The notes: generated by a model from the sequence alone, not told the origin. A stretch of DNA of 64,000 nt from Haliea sp040221975 (GCA_040221975.1 JAVJWR010000036.1:248001-312000), one strand, 5' to 3'; positions 1 to 8,673 are shown, counted from the stretch's first letter. Made by a program: numbers and translations.

Positions 1-883
1 CCGCCCGCACGCTGTCGCGGAGAACCTGGGCGAAATGGGCCAGGGCAAGATCACCAATGCTGTGACCGTAGCGGTCGTTGACCCGCTTGAAGAGGTCGAT
101 ATCGGCGAGCACCATTGTCAGCGGGCGTCGATGGCGCCGGGCGCGGGCCAGCAGGAGATCGGCGGCCTGCAGGAAACCGCGCCGGTTACTGACGCCGGTG
201 AGCTGGTCGGTGATCGCCTGCAGGCGCAGCTTGTTGGAAAGATCCGTCGCCAGCAGGAAGATCACGGCGACACCCATGGCCACGAAAAAGGTCGGCATCA
301 GGGCGAAGTTGACCAGGTTGTAGGCCTGCCCCTGTGCCGGCGCGGCAACTGCGCCAAACTGCAGGGCAATCGCCGCCGCCAGCCCCTGGGCGAGGCCAAA
401 CAGGCCGTGGATCACCGCGGCCACCCGCTGCGCCAGCACTGGCTCCGGGCCGTGGCGCAGCAACAGCCAGGCCACGTGCAGCAGGGCGACACAGGCAAAG
501 GCCGGCGCCAGCGAAACCCGCACATCCGCCCGCGGCAGCACCAGGGTAAAGACCAGCTGCGCCAGCATGATTGCCACAAACAGGCCCGCGACCCACGGCC
601 AGGGACTGATTCTGCCCAGCCGCTGCCGATGTCCCCAGACCACGGTGATCACCAGCAGCGTGGACATCAGGTTGGCGAACAGCCAGTAGGATTCATAGGA
701 GGGCAGCGCATCGCGCACCAGATTGACCAGGTACTGACCCATGGCCAGCAGGTAGGCAAAGGTCCAGATCAGGGCATGCCGGGGGTGGCCGAACAAACGC
801 CAGGCGAGATAGTTGGCGCCGGCGAATACGGCGCTAACGACCACCAGCGTCAGCTGCAGCGCAGCGACGGCATCAAGGTTCAT
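1..883 (-). CDS. GGDEF diguanylate cyclase, membrane-bound, C-terminus beyond window
   Basis: Conceptual translation from the ATG at 883 gives about 294 residues running off the left edge. The first 190 or so residues are hydrophobic with several predicted membrane segments. After a short linker (SNKLRLQAITD) comes the start of a GGDEF domain with DQLTGVSNRRGF, a metal-site DIDLFKRVNDRYGH and SIGD. These match the conserved N-terminal half of diguanylate cyclases, which make cyclic di-GMP from two GTP. The GGDEF signature and any I-site or EAL domain lie outside the window, so activity cannot be judged. The N-terminal sensor is not a family I can name. It is transcribed in the same direction as the downstream-numbered catabolic operon but is separated from it by a terminator-like hairpin. 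Confidence 0.85.
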   Translation of the reverse strand, partial: MNLDAVAALQLTLVVVSAVFAGANYLAWRLFGHPRHALIWTFAYLLAMGQYLVNLVRDALPSYESYWLFANLMSTLLVITVVWGHRQRLGRISPWPWVAGLFVAIMLAQLVFTLVLPRADVRVSLAPAFACVALLHVAWLLLRHGPEPVLAQRVAAVIHGLFGLAQGLAAAIALQFGAVAAPAQGQAYNLVNFALMPTFFVAMGVAVIFLLATDLSNKLRLQAITDQLTGVSNRRGFLQAADLLLARARRHRRPLTMVLADIDLFKRVNDRYGHSIGDLALAHFAQVLRDSVRA

Positions 884-970
884 GGAAGCGTGGCAAGGGC
901 TGCAGGCATCAGCGGATCATCGCCCAGCTGCGGCTGGCGAGCAAGCACTCTGTGCCATCAAATAACATGC

Positions 971-997
971 CCAGCAGGAGCCGAACGCCCCTGCTGG
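971..997 (-). terminator. Hairpin after the acetoacetate decarboxylase-like gene
   Basis: Arms CCAGCAGG (971-978) and CCTGCTGG (990-997) pair perfectly across an 11-base loop, 20 bases past the stop of the gene ending at 1017. On the minus strand the following bases are only moderately T-rich, so this is a plausible but not textbook intrinsic terminator for the catabolic operon. Confidence 0.45.
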
Positions 998-1016
998 CGC
1001 AACCCGGAGCCGCCTT

Positions 1017-1799
1017 TCAGGCGCGGCGCGGCCCGCCGCGGGTTCCCTGCCAGCGGGACCCCGAGATGGTATCGGTGAAAGGCATGAAGCCGTCGGGGTC
1101 CAGCTTGCCCGCCAGGGTCACTTCCCGGTCGAGAAAGGTGGGCCACCACAAGTGCGCGGAGACCTGTTCCCGCAGCGGCAGGCGGCTGGCCAGCGGATCC
1201 CAGGGGCTGTCGCGCAGGACCAGCTGACCCTCGACCTTTTCCCGCCAGGCGGTGCCAAACCTGCTGCGGACATGGACCACATGGGGCGGGAAGTCGTAGC
1301 CCCGCGCCGGGTCCGGCATGACACCCACCGCGAGGGAGAACTTCACCCACCATTCGTGCATGTCGAATTCCGGCAGGGGATCGTTTTCCCCGCTGGAGGT
1401 GCCGCTGAATTCCACGAAGGTGTAGCCCTGGTGGCTGGCACGGGCACTGACGTTGGGTCCGTGCCGATAATAGTCGGTGGTACAGGGGTACTTGGGCTGG
1501 CCATTGTGGTCGCGGCTGATGAAGATCGCCGACTCCTGGTCTATACCGTAGCCCAGGGCGTACTCACCGGCAGTGCCGTTGTAGTCCGCATCCACGGTCT
1601 GCAGGATGCCATATTCCGGTTCATCCGGTACCGGCACATTGTAGATGGTCAGGTTGACATGGGGTTTGGCGCCGGGGCTGATGCCGGGTGGCAACACCGC
1701 CGCAATGGCGTCGGGATCAGTCCGGTAGACAATCTTGAGCAGCGGCCAGTTGCCGATATCACCAGGGCTGCCCTGGGGTGCGTTTCCTGTGTTGGACAT
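1017..1799 (-). CDS. Acetoacetate decarboxylase (ADC) family protein
   Basis: 260 residues, the usual ADC length. The segment GQPKYPCT around residues 100-107 carries Lys103, at the position of the Schiff-base lysine in acetoacetate decarboxylases. The N-terminal region (PDAIAAVLPPGI) and the late PPHVVHVRS stretch also look like ADC-superfamily sequence. Family members decarboxylate beta-keto acids or act as aldolase/dehydratases on larger keto acids. Here it is the last gene of an operon with an amidohydrolase, a Rieske oxygenase and an SDR, so a beta-keto or ring-opened acid from that pathway is a more likely substrate than acetoacetate. That substrate is inference. There is a 66-base gap to the SDR gene upstream. 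Confidence 0.8.
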   Translation of the reverse strand: MSNTGNAPQGSPGDIGNWPLLKIVYRTDPDAIAAVLPPGISPGAKPHVNLTIYNVPVPDEPEYGILQTVDADYNGTAGEYALGYGIDQESAIFISRDHNGQPKYPCTTDYYRHGPNVSARASHQGYTFVEFSGTSSGENDPLPEFDMHEWWVKFSLAVGVMPDPARGYDFPPHVVHVRSRFGTAWREKVEGQLVLRDSPWDPLASRLPLREQVSAHLWWPTFLDREVTLAGKLDPDGFMPFTDTISGSRWQGTRGGPRRA

Positions 1800-1865
1800 G
1801 CTGGAGCTTCCTTATTGGTAGGATATGGGTGGAACAGACAATGCGCGACCTGGCCCCGTCCCGAA

Positions 1866-2747
1866 TCAACCGCCGACCATGTTGGCAACCGGGTTATCGC
1901 GATTGAGGATCATGTCGGCCCGGGCGCGGATCTTCTGCTCCGTTTCCGGGGTGGTGGCCAGCAGCCAGAAGGCATCGCGCTCCAGCCCTTCCAGGGCCAT
2001 GGCGGCAACCTCGTCCGGATGGGTGGTCTGCAGTTCGATGCCGTACTCCGCGGCCATGCGCTTCATGTCATCCACGGAGCTGATGCCGGAGGCGTTGCCC
2101 TCCACCTCTTTTTTCAGGGCCTCGGGCCGCACCCGGCCGGAATTGAACAGACCGGTCTCCACCACATGGGGGCCAGGGAACAGCGCGCTGACCTTCACCG
2201 GACTCTGGGCCGCCTGCAGCTGGTAGTGCAGGTTTTCGGTGATCGCGTGCACCGCCGCCTTGCTGGCGGTGTAGATGGGCGCGTCGGGGTAAATCAGCAG
2301 AGCGCCATTGCCGGAGCCGGTGACCACGAAGTGGGCGGGCTCATTGGCCGCCACCAGACGCGGCATGAAGGCCTTGATGGTGTTGATCACGCCCCAGATA
2401 TTGACGTTGAAGCACCACTGCCAGTCCTTGTCGGAGTAGTCCCACATGGCCCCGGACTCGCCGGCGCCGATGCCGGCATTGGCAAACACCAGCTGGACGC
2501 CGCCAAAGTGCTCGGTAGCAATGGCCGCCAGATTCTCCAGGCTGGCGAGGTTGGTGACATCGCAGGCGGCCACCCGGGCGTCAATGCCCTCCGCCGCCAG
2601 GTCCGCGTCAATGGCCTCCATGGCCTTGGTGTCGACATCGCCGATGACGATGCGGGCGCCGCGGCGCCCCAGGGCAAAAGCCAGGGAACGACCGACGCCG
2701 CTGGCACCCCCGGTAATGACCGCTACCTTGTCCTTGAAATCCCGCAT
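1866..2747 (-). CDS. Short-chain dehydrogenase/reductase
   Basis: Classical SDR of 293 residues: the NAD(P)-binding TGGASGVG at residues 12-19, the NAG motif at 90-92, catalytic Ser145 in TGSGNG and the YxxxK pair Tyr159/Lys163. I chose the ATG at 2747, one base after the TGA of the Rieske gene, rather than a TTG at 2756 inside it. Close spacing implies translation from the same transcript. Position in a Rieske/amidohydrolase operon suggests oxidation or reduction of a hydroxyl/keto group on a ring compound. Substrate cannot be read from sequence. Confidence 0.88.
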   Translation of the reverse strand: MRDFKDKVAVITGGASGVGRSLAFALGRRGARIVIGDVDTKAMEAIDADLAAEGIDARVAACDVTNLASLENLAAIATEHFGGVQLVFANAGIGAGESGAMWDYSDKDWQWCFNVNIWGVINTIKAFMPRLVAANEPAHFVVTGSGNGALLIYPDAPIYTASKAAVHAITENLHYQLQAAQSPVKVSALFPGPHVVETGLFNSGRVRPEALKKEVEGNASGISSVDDMKRMAAEYGIELQTTHPDEVAAMALEGLERDAFWLLATTPETEQKIRARADMILNRDNPVANMVGG

Positions 2748-2748
2748 C

Positions 2749-3717
2749 TCAGGCAATGTCCCTTACGTCGATATAGAACTGGCGCACCCACTTGCGGTAC
2801 AGCACCAGGGTCTTGTCCTCCCGGCAGAACACCGGCTTGTGCTTGTGCACCTTGTTGGCCCAGATCGGGTAATCGTCCTGGATGCCGGCGATGATGCCCT
2901 TCATGACGTCATCACCCGCCAGGTCCTCGATTTCGCGCCGCACCGACAGGGTCCAGCGCAGCAGGGTGGTGTGCTTGTCGATGGGCTGGGCGCTGTTGTA
3001 GACCAGCATTTCCGCACCGGGACCGTAGGAAGTGCGCACCACCGCCAGGCCCGGGTTCAGTACCATGGCATGCAGCTTGTGCGGCACCGCGGCCTGGTCA
3101 GCATCCGCGCGCAGGTGCAGGGTGCGACCATCGTCGTCAATGGTCACTTCCGAGGCCGGCACATCCGGCTGCCGGTGCACATACTGGAAATGCACCGGGT
3201 CGCAGGAGTTCTCCGCGATGTCCTGGATGTGGGCAGGCACTTCAAACTCGGCATAGCGCGGCGCCGTCCAGTTGTCGTCGTCGAGCTCGGTCAAGACCGG
3301 CAGCTCCCATTTCGGTGCCAGGTTCTGCGGGTGGAACCAGATGTAGACCTCGCCGTTCTGCTCCTCGGTGTGCCAGGTACGGATGCGGGCGCGCTCGGGA
3401 ATCTCGTCACAGTAGGGGATTTCCACGCACTGTCCCGTTGTGTCGAAACGCCAGCCGTGGAAAGGGCAGCGCAGGGACTCGCCAATCACCCGCCCTTCGA
3501 CCCCGAGGTGGGCACCCAGGTGGGGGCAGAACGCATCCTGCAGTACCGCCTTGCCGGAGCGTGTGCGGTAGAGCGCGAACTCGCGGTCGAACGCGTGCAC
3601 GCGCTTGACCTCGCCCACCAGCAGTTCCTGGCTGCGGGCCACGGAGTACCAGCCCATCGGGAAATCGGGGGTGGTGTTGGTTTTCGATTCACAGGCTTCA
3701 ACGATCTTGGTGGTCAT
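2749..3717 (-). CDS. Rieske non-heme iron oxygenase, KshA-like
   Basis: 322 residues. The Rieske [2Fe-2S] ligands are Cys64-x-His66 in CPHLGAH and Cys84-x2-His87 in CPFHGW. The mononuclear iron site is NSCDPVHFQYVH with Asp173, His176 and His181, and a late DDYPIWANK segment provides the usual Asp. The layout resembles 3-ketosteroid 9-alpha-hydroxylase oxygenase (KshA) and related sterol oxygenases. Such enzymes hydroxylate polycyclic substrates using electrons from a separate reductase, and none is encoded beside it. The start at 3717 overlaps the amidohydrolase stop as ATGA, so the two are translationally coupled. Steroid or terpenoid substrate is inference. Confidence 0.88.
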   Translation of the reverse strand: MTTKIVEACESKTNTTPDFPMGWYSVARSQELLVGEVKRVHAFDREFALYRTRSGKAVLQDAFCPHLGAHLGVEGRVIGESLRCPFHGWRFDTTGQCVEIPYCDEIPERARIRTWHTEEQNGEVYIWFHPQNLAPKWELPVLTELDDDNWTAPRYAEFEVPAHIQDIAENSCDPVHFQYVHRQPDVPASEVTIDDDGRTLHLRADADQAAVPHKLHAMVLNPGLAVVRTSYGPGAEMLVYNSAQPIDKHTTLLRWTLSVRREIEDLAGDDVMKGIIAGIQDDYPIWANKVHKHKPVFCREDKTLVLYRKWVRQFYIDVRDIA

Positions 3718-4946
3718 GCGGCTTCTCCCCTGGCATGAAAGATGGAGGAACTGGGGCCGATCTGGTCGGCGACGGCCTGCAGGCGGGCGCGGTCGAGGCC
3801 ATACCAGGCCACCGCGTTTTCGCCCAGGATCTTGCGCCCGTCGGCTTCGGGAATACCGGCGAAGGTCTCGCGGAAATACTCGCCGGTGTGCGGCCAGGTA
3901 CCTTCCGGGTGCGGGAAGTCGCTGCCCCACATCAACTTGTCGACTCCCAGCACGGTGCGCAGGTCGATATCCCGGCGCGGCACGCAGGAGGCGCCGACCG
4001 CAATATTGCGCTGGAAGTATTCGCTGGGTGACATGGACAGATGGCTGCGGAAGTCCCCGAGCTTGGCGGAGAACTGCACGTCGGTATAGTTGTGGTCCAG
4101 CAGGCGCAGCCAGGGCGGCAGCATGAACACGGTCCCACCCTCGGTCATCACCACCTTAAGGCGCGGGAAGCGCTCGAATACGCCGCCCCAGATCATGAAG
4201 GTCAGGGGCCGGTAAAGCCACCACATGACCTCGGAAACGTAGATACCCATGGCTCCCGGCAGTTCCTCGCTGCGATCTTCCTGCGGCCACTGCTTGCCGA
4301 AGTATTCCGGGTGCGGGGCGGGACCGGAGTGGAAATGGACAATCACTCCCAGGTCCTGGCAGACCTCCCAGAACGGGTCGTATTTGGTGTCATGGTAGGG
4401 GGCGTGTTCGCCCCAGAGGGTCGGAATCATCACCGCCCTGAGACCGTTGTCGACACACCAGCGCACCGCATCCACCGCCTGCTGCACATCCCACAACAGG
4501 GGAATGGAGGCGACGCCAATATGCCGGGCCGGGTCGTTGCCGCAGAATTCGGCCAACCAGCGATTGTGCGCCATGGCCCCGGCCCACTGCAGCTCGGGCA
4601 CCTGGTCACGGGGCGACAGGCCGAGGCCAGCGCCAAAAGGCGGCGTGTTCATTTCGGTGATGCCGTCCGGGAAGATGATCTCGGCGACGATGCCGTCTTC
4701 GGCCAGCATCTTCACCCGCTCCTGGTAATCCCAGGCTCCGGTCAACTGTTTCTGTATGGGCGCGCGCCAGGCATCGTTGATTTCCTTGATCAGGAAACTC
4801 TGCTCGGCTTTTTCCGTGAGCTCGACCTGGACCGGCACCGCCATGTCCATGACCTCGTGATACTTCGATTCAACGTAGGGCTTGTAATCGGCGATGTGCA
4901 GGCCGGCGTGGCAGTCCGAGGACACCACTAGCAAACGATCGGACAT
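3714..4946 (-). CDS. Amidohydrolase-2 family metal-dependent hydrolase/decarboxylase
   Basis: 410 residues from the ATG at 4946, which has GAGAG upstream. A longer in-frame version would cross the operator region. The N-terminal SSDCHAG and later HFHSG, MTEGG and WGSDFPHPEG motifs are those of the amidohydrolase-2 (ACMSD-like) TIM-barrel family, with His/Asp metal ligands. Family members hydrolyse or decarboxylate carboxylated and lactone compounds. It is the first gene of the operon and overlaps the Rieske gene by 4 bases. It is divergent from a TetR regulator across a palindromic site. The precise reaction is unknown. Confidence 0.85.
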   Translation of the reverse strand: MSDRLLVVSSDCHAGLHIADYKPYVESKYHEVMDMAVPVQVELTEKAEQSFLIKEINDAWRAPIQKQLTGAWDYQERVKMLAEDGIVAEIIFPDGITEMNTPPFGAGLGLSPRDQVPELQWAGAMAHNRWLAEFCGNDPARHIGVASIPLLWDVQQAVDAVRWCVDNGLRAVMIPTLWGEHAPYHDTKYDPFWEVCQDLGVIVHFHSGPAPHPEYFGKQWPQEDRSEELPGAMGIYVSEVMWWLYRPLTFMIWGGVFERFPRLKVVMTEGGTVFMLPPWLRLLDHNYTDVQFSAKLGDFRSHLSMSPSEYFQRNIAVGASCVPRRDIDLRTVLGVDKLMWGSDFPHPEGTWPHTGEYFRETFAGIPEADGRKILGENAVAWYGLDRARLQAVADQIGPSSSIFHARGEAA

Positions 4947-4990
4947 GACTTTACTCTCTGCGGGCAATTGCGAACCATTGTTATGAAGAC

Positions 4991-5020
4991 AGACACCTGT
5001 GCAAACTTGCACATTTGTCT
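4991..5020. promoter_or_regulatory. Candidate TetR operator, 30-bp quasi-palindrome
   Basis: Core TGTGCAA-AC-TTGCACA (4998-5013) is perfectly symmetric. The flanks AGACA (4991-4995) and TGTCT (5016-5020) extend the symmetry around the same centre with only the CC/TT pairs unmatched. It lies between divergent amidohydrolase and tetR genes. A possible tetR promoter uses TTGCAC (5007-5012), a 17-base spacer and TTTAAT (5030-5035), so a bound repressor would cover the -35. Binding is inferred from position and symmetry. Confidence 0.7.
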
Positions 5021-5069
5021 ACAAATTAGTTTAATGGCTGCTGAAAAGCAACCGAATTACGGAAATTTC

Positions 5070-5687
5070 ATGGGCATAGCCGAGGCACCGCAGGGACGCA
5101 GGGAAAAGCGCAAGCTGGAGACCCGCGCGCGCATCGAGGATGCCGCCTATGAACTGTTCCAGCGCCAGGGGATCGACGAGACCAGCATCGAACAAATCTG
5201 CGCCGAAGCCGACGTCGCCCGGCGCACGTTCTACAGCTATTTCCCCAACAAGCACGCCCTGCTGGGCGGCCTGGGCGTGTCGCGCCTGTACAGCCAATCC
5301 GGCCCGATGCTGGACGTATTGATCAACAATTACAGCAGCACCCGGGACCGGCTGGCGGCCATGATCGACTTTATCGAATCCACCTTCTCCGGCTATCGGG
5401 AAATCGACCGGCAACTGATCCTGGCAGCGCCGACCGTATTTGCGAATGACCCCGAAACCCAGCGCGAGATCAACAACTCCGCCCTGGACAGCTTTGCCCG
5501 CCTGTTTGCCGCGGGCCAGGCCCAGGGCGACGCCCGCACCACCTTCAGCCCGGAGATCCTGGCGTCCATGGTCGTCGGCACCCTGAACGTACTCACCGTA
5601 TGCTGGGCCATGGACAGCAGCTACCCCATCTTTGCCAAGCTGGAAGAAGCACGGGACATGTTTGAGGGTATTGTCTGCAGGGACTGA
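5070..5687 (+). CDS. TetR/AcrR family transcriptional regulator
   Basis: 205 residues from ATG 5070. An N-terminal TetR helix-turn-helix is clear: RARIEDAAYELFQRQG, then IEQICAEADVARRTFYSYFPNK. A divergent C-terminal ligand domain follows. An in-frame ATG at 5034 exists, but the best -10 (TTTAAT, 5030-5035) overlaps it, and GGAA precedes 5070, so I prefer 5070. It probably represses the divergent amidohydrolase-Rieske-SDR-ADC operon and itself through the palindrome at 4991-5020, with a pathway intermediate as inducer. The inducer is not deducible from sequence. Confidence 0.88.
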   Translation: MGIAEAPQGRREKRKLETRARIEDAAYELFQRQGIDETSIEQICAEADVARRTFYSYFPNKHALLGGLGVSRLYSQSGPMLDVLINNYSSTRDRLAAMIDFIESTFSGYREIDRQLILAAPTVFANDPETQREINNSALDSFARLFAAGQAQGDARTTFSPEILASMVVGTLNVLTVCWAMDSSYPIFAKLEEARDMFEGIVCRD

Positions 5688-5702
5688 AAGCCTGGTGAAA
5701 GT

Positions 5703-5793
5703 GGGATCAGGTCTCGCATTGTTGCGTTCCCTGATGCAACAATACGAGACCTGATCCCCTGCTTGCCGATGCAACGATGCGAGACCTGAACCC
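5703..5793. repeat. REP-like palindromic element with a third degenerate copy
   Basis: Two 23-base arms (5703-5725 and 5736-5758) are inverted copies differing at one base, separated by a 10-base loop. A third copy (5771-5793) repeats the right arm in direct orientation with three differences. The core GAGACCTGA is shared by all. It sits just after the tetR stop and could terminate tetR. The organisation resembles REP/BIME elements mobilised by RAYT (Y1) transposases; no such gene is in this window. The start codon of the next gene lies within the third copy. Confidence 0.7.
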
Positions 5794-8644
5794 ACATCTG
5801 CTACTGGCGCTATTCCTGAGTCTTGCCCTGAACGGCTGCGGTGGCGGTGGCGGAGGTGGCAGCGCCCCCTCACCCCCGCCCAACCAGCCTCCGGTCGCCG
5901 ACATCTCAGCGCCCGTATCCGTGGACATTGGCGCCACCGTGGTCCTCGACGGCAGCGGCTCCAGCGACAGTGATGGCAGCATCGTCAGCTACCAATGGCA
6001 GCAGGTCGACGGGCCGGAGATAGAGCTGCAGGGCAGCGCCAGCGCCGAGGCCAGTTTCACCGCCCCGGGCGTCAGTGGCGATACCACTTTCGCATTCTCA
6101 TTGACCGTTACGGATAACAGCGGCGCGGCAGCGAGCAGCAGTGTGAGTGTTATCGTCGAGGGCAGCGCCGGCGGGGTGACCTACAGCCTCAGCGGCAGCG
6201 TGCTGGCATCCAGCAACCAGGCCGTGGATGGTGATACCAACGATCCCGCCAACATGTATCTTGCCAACGACACGCTCGCCAGCGCCCAGCACCTGGCCAA
6301 CCCGATCACGCTTGGGGGCTATGTCAATCTGCCCGGCACCGGCGCCGAAGGGCGCTCGCAGGTGGCCGGCGATATCGATGACTACTACCGTCTGGAGCTG
6401 CTGGAGGGCCAGTCCATCACCCTGCTGGTTGCTGATTTCGAGACTGCGGATGCGGATCTGTACCTCTATTCGGAGCAGGGTGAGATCGTCGACTTCTCCA
6501 TCGAAACCGGTGAAATCGAAACGGTGACCGCACCTGCCAGCGGCACCTGGTTCGGCAATGTCTCCGCCTTTGCAGGCGCCACCAACTACATCCTGGCGGT
6601 CGGCAACCAGGCTCTCGAAGGCAACAGACAGCAGCCGGATATCGTCCCGGGAGAAATTGTCGTCGAGTACCGCGATGCCGCGGCGGGACAGCCGGGGCAG
6701 GCGCCAGAGGACCTGGCCCACCAGATGGGCATGGACCAGCGCGCCGGCGCCAGGGGCCGGGCACGGCTGCTGGCCCTGCGGGCGGGCCAGGCAGTTGAGC
6801 GCCGCCTCGGTAGCGCGGCGGCCCGCCGGAGCCAGTTCGGCGATCCGGTACAGCAACAGCGCTGGGAGACCCTGGTCAGCATCAAGTCGCTGCGGCGCAT
6901 GCCGGGCGTCCGCTGGGCGGAACCCAACTACCGGATACGCGCATCCCTACAACCCAACGACAGCGCCTACCGGCTGCAGTGGCACTACCCGCTTGTTTCC
7001 CTGCCGGCTGCCTGGGATATCACCACCGGCGATCCGGGCGTCATTGTCGCGGTGGTGGACACCGGCATTCTGTCGGGTCACCCCGATTTTACGGGGCAGC
7101 TGGTTGCCGGCTACGATTTTGTCCGGGACCCGGCCGCAGCCGGTGACGGCAACGGCATCGACCCCAACCCGGAGGATCCCGGCGACCGCGACAACCCGGC
7201 CGCCAGCAGCTTCCACGGCAGCCACGTGGCCGGCACCGTCGCCGCCCGCGGCAACAACGCAATCGGCGTGGCAGGCGTCGCCTGGGGTACCCGGATCATG
7301 CCCCTGCGCGCCCTCGGGGCCAGTGGCGGCACCTCCTATGATGTGGCCCAGGCAGTGCGCTTCGCCGCGGGCCTGGCCAACGATTCCGGCACCGTGCCGG
7401 CCAGGCGCGCCGATATCATCAACCTCAGCCTGGGGGGCGAGGGCTTCAGCCAGATCAGCCAGCAACTGTACAGGGATCTGCGCCAGGCGGGCATCTTCGT
7501 GGTCGCCTCCGCCGGCAACGAGGCCAGCACGGCACCCGGGTATCCCGCTGCCTATGACAGCGTGGTCTCGGTGTCGGCTGTCGACATCCAGCGTCAGATC
7601 ACCAGCTACAGCAACCGCGGTACCACCATCGACATCGCCGCGCCCGGCGGCGACAGCGCCGCCGATATCAATGGTGACGGTTATCCCGACGGCGTGCTCA
7701 GCACCGGCGGCACCGCAACAGCATCCACTATCGACTTTGCCTATGTATTCCTCAGCGGTACCTCAATGGCGGCACCGCACGTCTCCGGCGTCATCGCGTT
7801 GATGAAAAGCATCAACCCGGACCTCACGCCGCAACAGTTTGCAGCCCTGCTGCAGAGTGGCAGCCTTACTGACGACCTCGGAGCGCCGGGCCGCGATGAC
7901 CTCTACGGTCACGGCCTGATCAATGCGCGCATGGCGGTAGAGGCCGCGCTGGCCAGTATCGGCACTGAATTTACCGCGCCGGCGTCGCTGCAGGCTTCCA
8001 GCCTCAACCTGAATTTCGGCAACAGTCTGGAGACCCTGAACCTGTTCCTGAGCAACGCTGGCAGCGGCGAGCTGCGCGTCACCGGGGTGTCCAGTGACGC
8101 GCCCTGGCTACAGGTCAGCCCCGATCAGGTCGACAGCCAGGGCCTGGGCCGCTACCGGCTGGCCGTGGATCGCGGTCAACTGGACGAAGGCATCCACGCC
8201 GCCACAGTGACAGCGCGCTCCAGTGCCAACAGCCTGCAGGTACGGGCACTGGTCTCGGTCGGCAATGCGGCGGTATCGGATGTGGGGGTAGTGTATATCC
8301 TGGTATACGATGCGGAACTGGACGACGCGGTGGAGCAGGCTGCAGCCCGGGCCCGCGACGGCCGCTACGAGTTCAGCTTTCCTGCACTGCCGGCCGGTCG
8401 CTACCTCCTGTTCGCCGGCTCCGATGCGGACAATGACCTGTTTATCTGCGATGCCGGCGAGGCCTGCGGCGCCTGGCTGACCACGGACCAGCCGGCCGTG
8501 ATAAACCTCGACCGGGATCGGGACAACATCGATTTCCCGGCCGAGTACCTGATCAGCCTGCCTGACGCTGCCGCAGCTGGTACGGAGAACAACACAGGGC
8601 AGGGTCTGCCGCGTCAAACCATCGGGGATGGATTTCGGGACTGA
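5777..8644 (+). CDS. Subtilisin-like (S8) serine protease lipoprotein with PKD-like and PPC-like domains
   Basis: 955 residues. The N-terminus MRDLNPHLLLALFLSLALNGC is a lipoprotein signal with lipobox LNGC, followed by a run of Gly. A PKD/REJ-like Ig domain spans about residues 35-130. A PPC-like domain (DIDDYYRLELLEGQ... LYLYSEQGEI) spans roughly 165-275, then a basic spacer/propeptide. The S8 catalytic domain has Asp428 (VVDTG), His480 (HGSHVAG), oxyanion Asn581 (SAGNE) and Ser663 (GTSMAAPHVSG). The C-terminal third is beta-sandwich-like and unassigned. All catalytic residues are present, so an active cell-envelope or secreted protease is expected. The start ATG lies inside a repeat element and has no Shine-Dalgarno. 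Confidence 0.9.
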   Translation: MRDLNPHLLLALFLSLALNGCGGGGGGGSAPSPPPNQPPVADISAPVSVDIGATVVLDGSGSSDSDGSIVSYQWQQVDGPEIELQGSASAEASFTAPGVSGDTTFAFSLTVTDNSGAAASSSVSVIVEGSAGGVTYSLSGSVLASSNQAVDGDTNDPANMYLANDTLASAQHLANPITLGGYVNLPGTGAEGRSQVAGDIDDYYRLELLEGQSITLLVADFETADADLYLYSEQGEIVDFSIETGEIETVTAPASGTWFGNVSAFAGATNYILAVGNQALEGNRQQPDIVPGEIVVEYRDAAAGQPGQAPEDLAHQMGMDQRAGARGRARLLALRAGQAVERRLGSAAARRSQFGDPVQQQRWETLVSIKSLRRMPGVRWAEPNYRIRASLQPNDSAYRLQWHYPLVSLPAAWDITTGDPGVIVAVVDTGILSGHPDFTGQLVAGYDFVRDPAAAGDGNGIDPNPEDPGDRDNPAASSFHGSHVAGTVAARGNNAIGVAGVAWGTRIMPLRALGASGGTSYDVAQAVRFAAGLANDSGTVPARRADIINLSLGGEGFSQISQQLYRDLRQAGIFVVASAGNEASTAPGYPAAYDSVVSVSAVDIQRQITSYSNRGTTIDIAAPGGDSAADINGDGYPDGVLSTGGTATASTIDFAYVFLSGTSMAAPHVSGVIALMKSINPDLTPQQFAALLQSGSLTDDLGAPGRDDLYGHGLINARMAVEAALASIGTEFTAPASLQASSLNLNFGNSLETLNLFLSNAGSGELRVTGVSSDAPWLQVSPDQVDSQGLGRYRLAVDRGQLDEGIHAATVTARSSANSLQVRALVSVGNAAVSDVGVVYILVYDAELDDAVEQAAARARDGRYEFSFPALPAGRYLLFAGSDADNDLFICDAGEACGAWLTTDQPAVINLDRDRDNIDFPAEYLISLPDAAAAGTENNTGQGLPRQTIGDGFRD

Positions 8645-8673
8645 GACAGACTGCCAGCGTCGCAGCGTAATCC

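Noticed and set aside
35..1078. Plus-strand open frame of 347 codons
   Set aside because: It is the antisense shadow of the GGDEF gene; the product is rich in His, Gln and Arg and has no domain.
2748..2756. TTG start for the SDR inside the Rieske gene
   Set aside because: The ATG one base after the Rieske stop gives a normal SDR N-terminus and avoids an overlap.
1152..2894. Plus-strand open frame of 580 codons
   Set aside because: It runs antisense to the ADC-like and SDR genes, both with clear motifs; high GC content keeps stops rare on the opposite strand.
5703..5758. Insertion-sequence terminal inverted repeats
   Set aside because: The arms are only 10 bases apart with no transposase between them, so a REP-type hairpin is the better reading.
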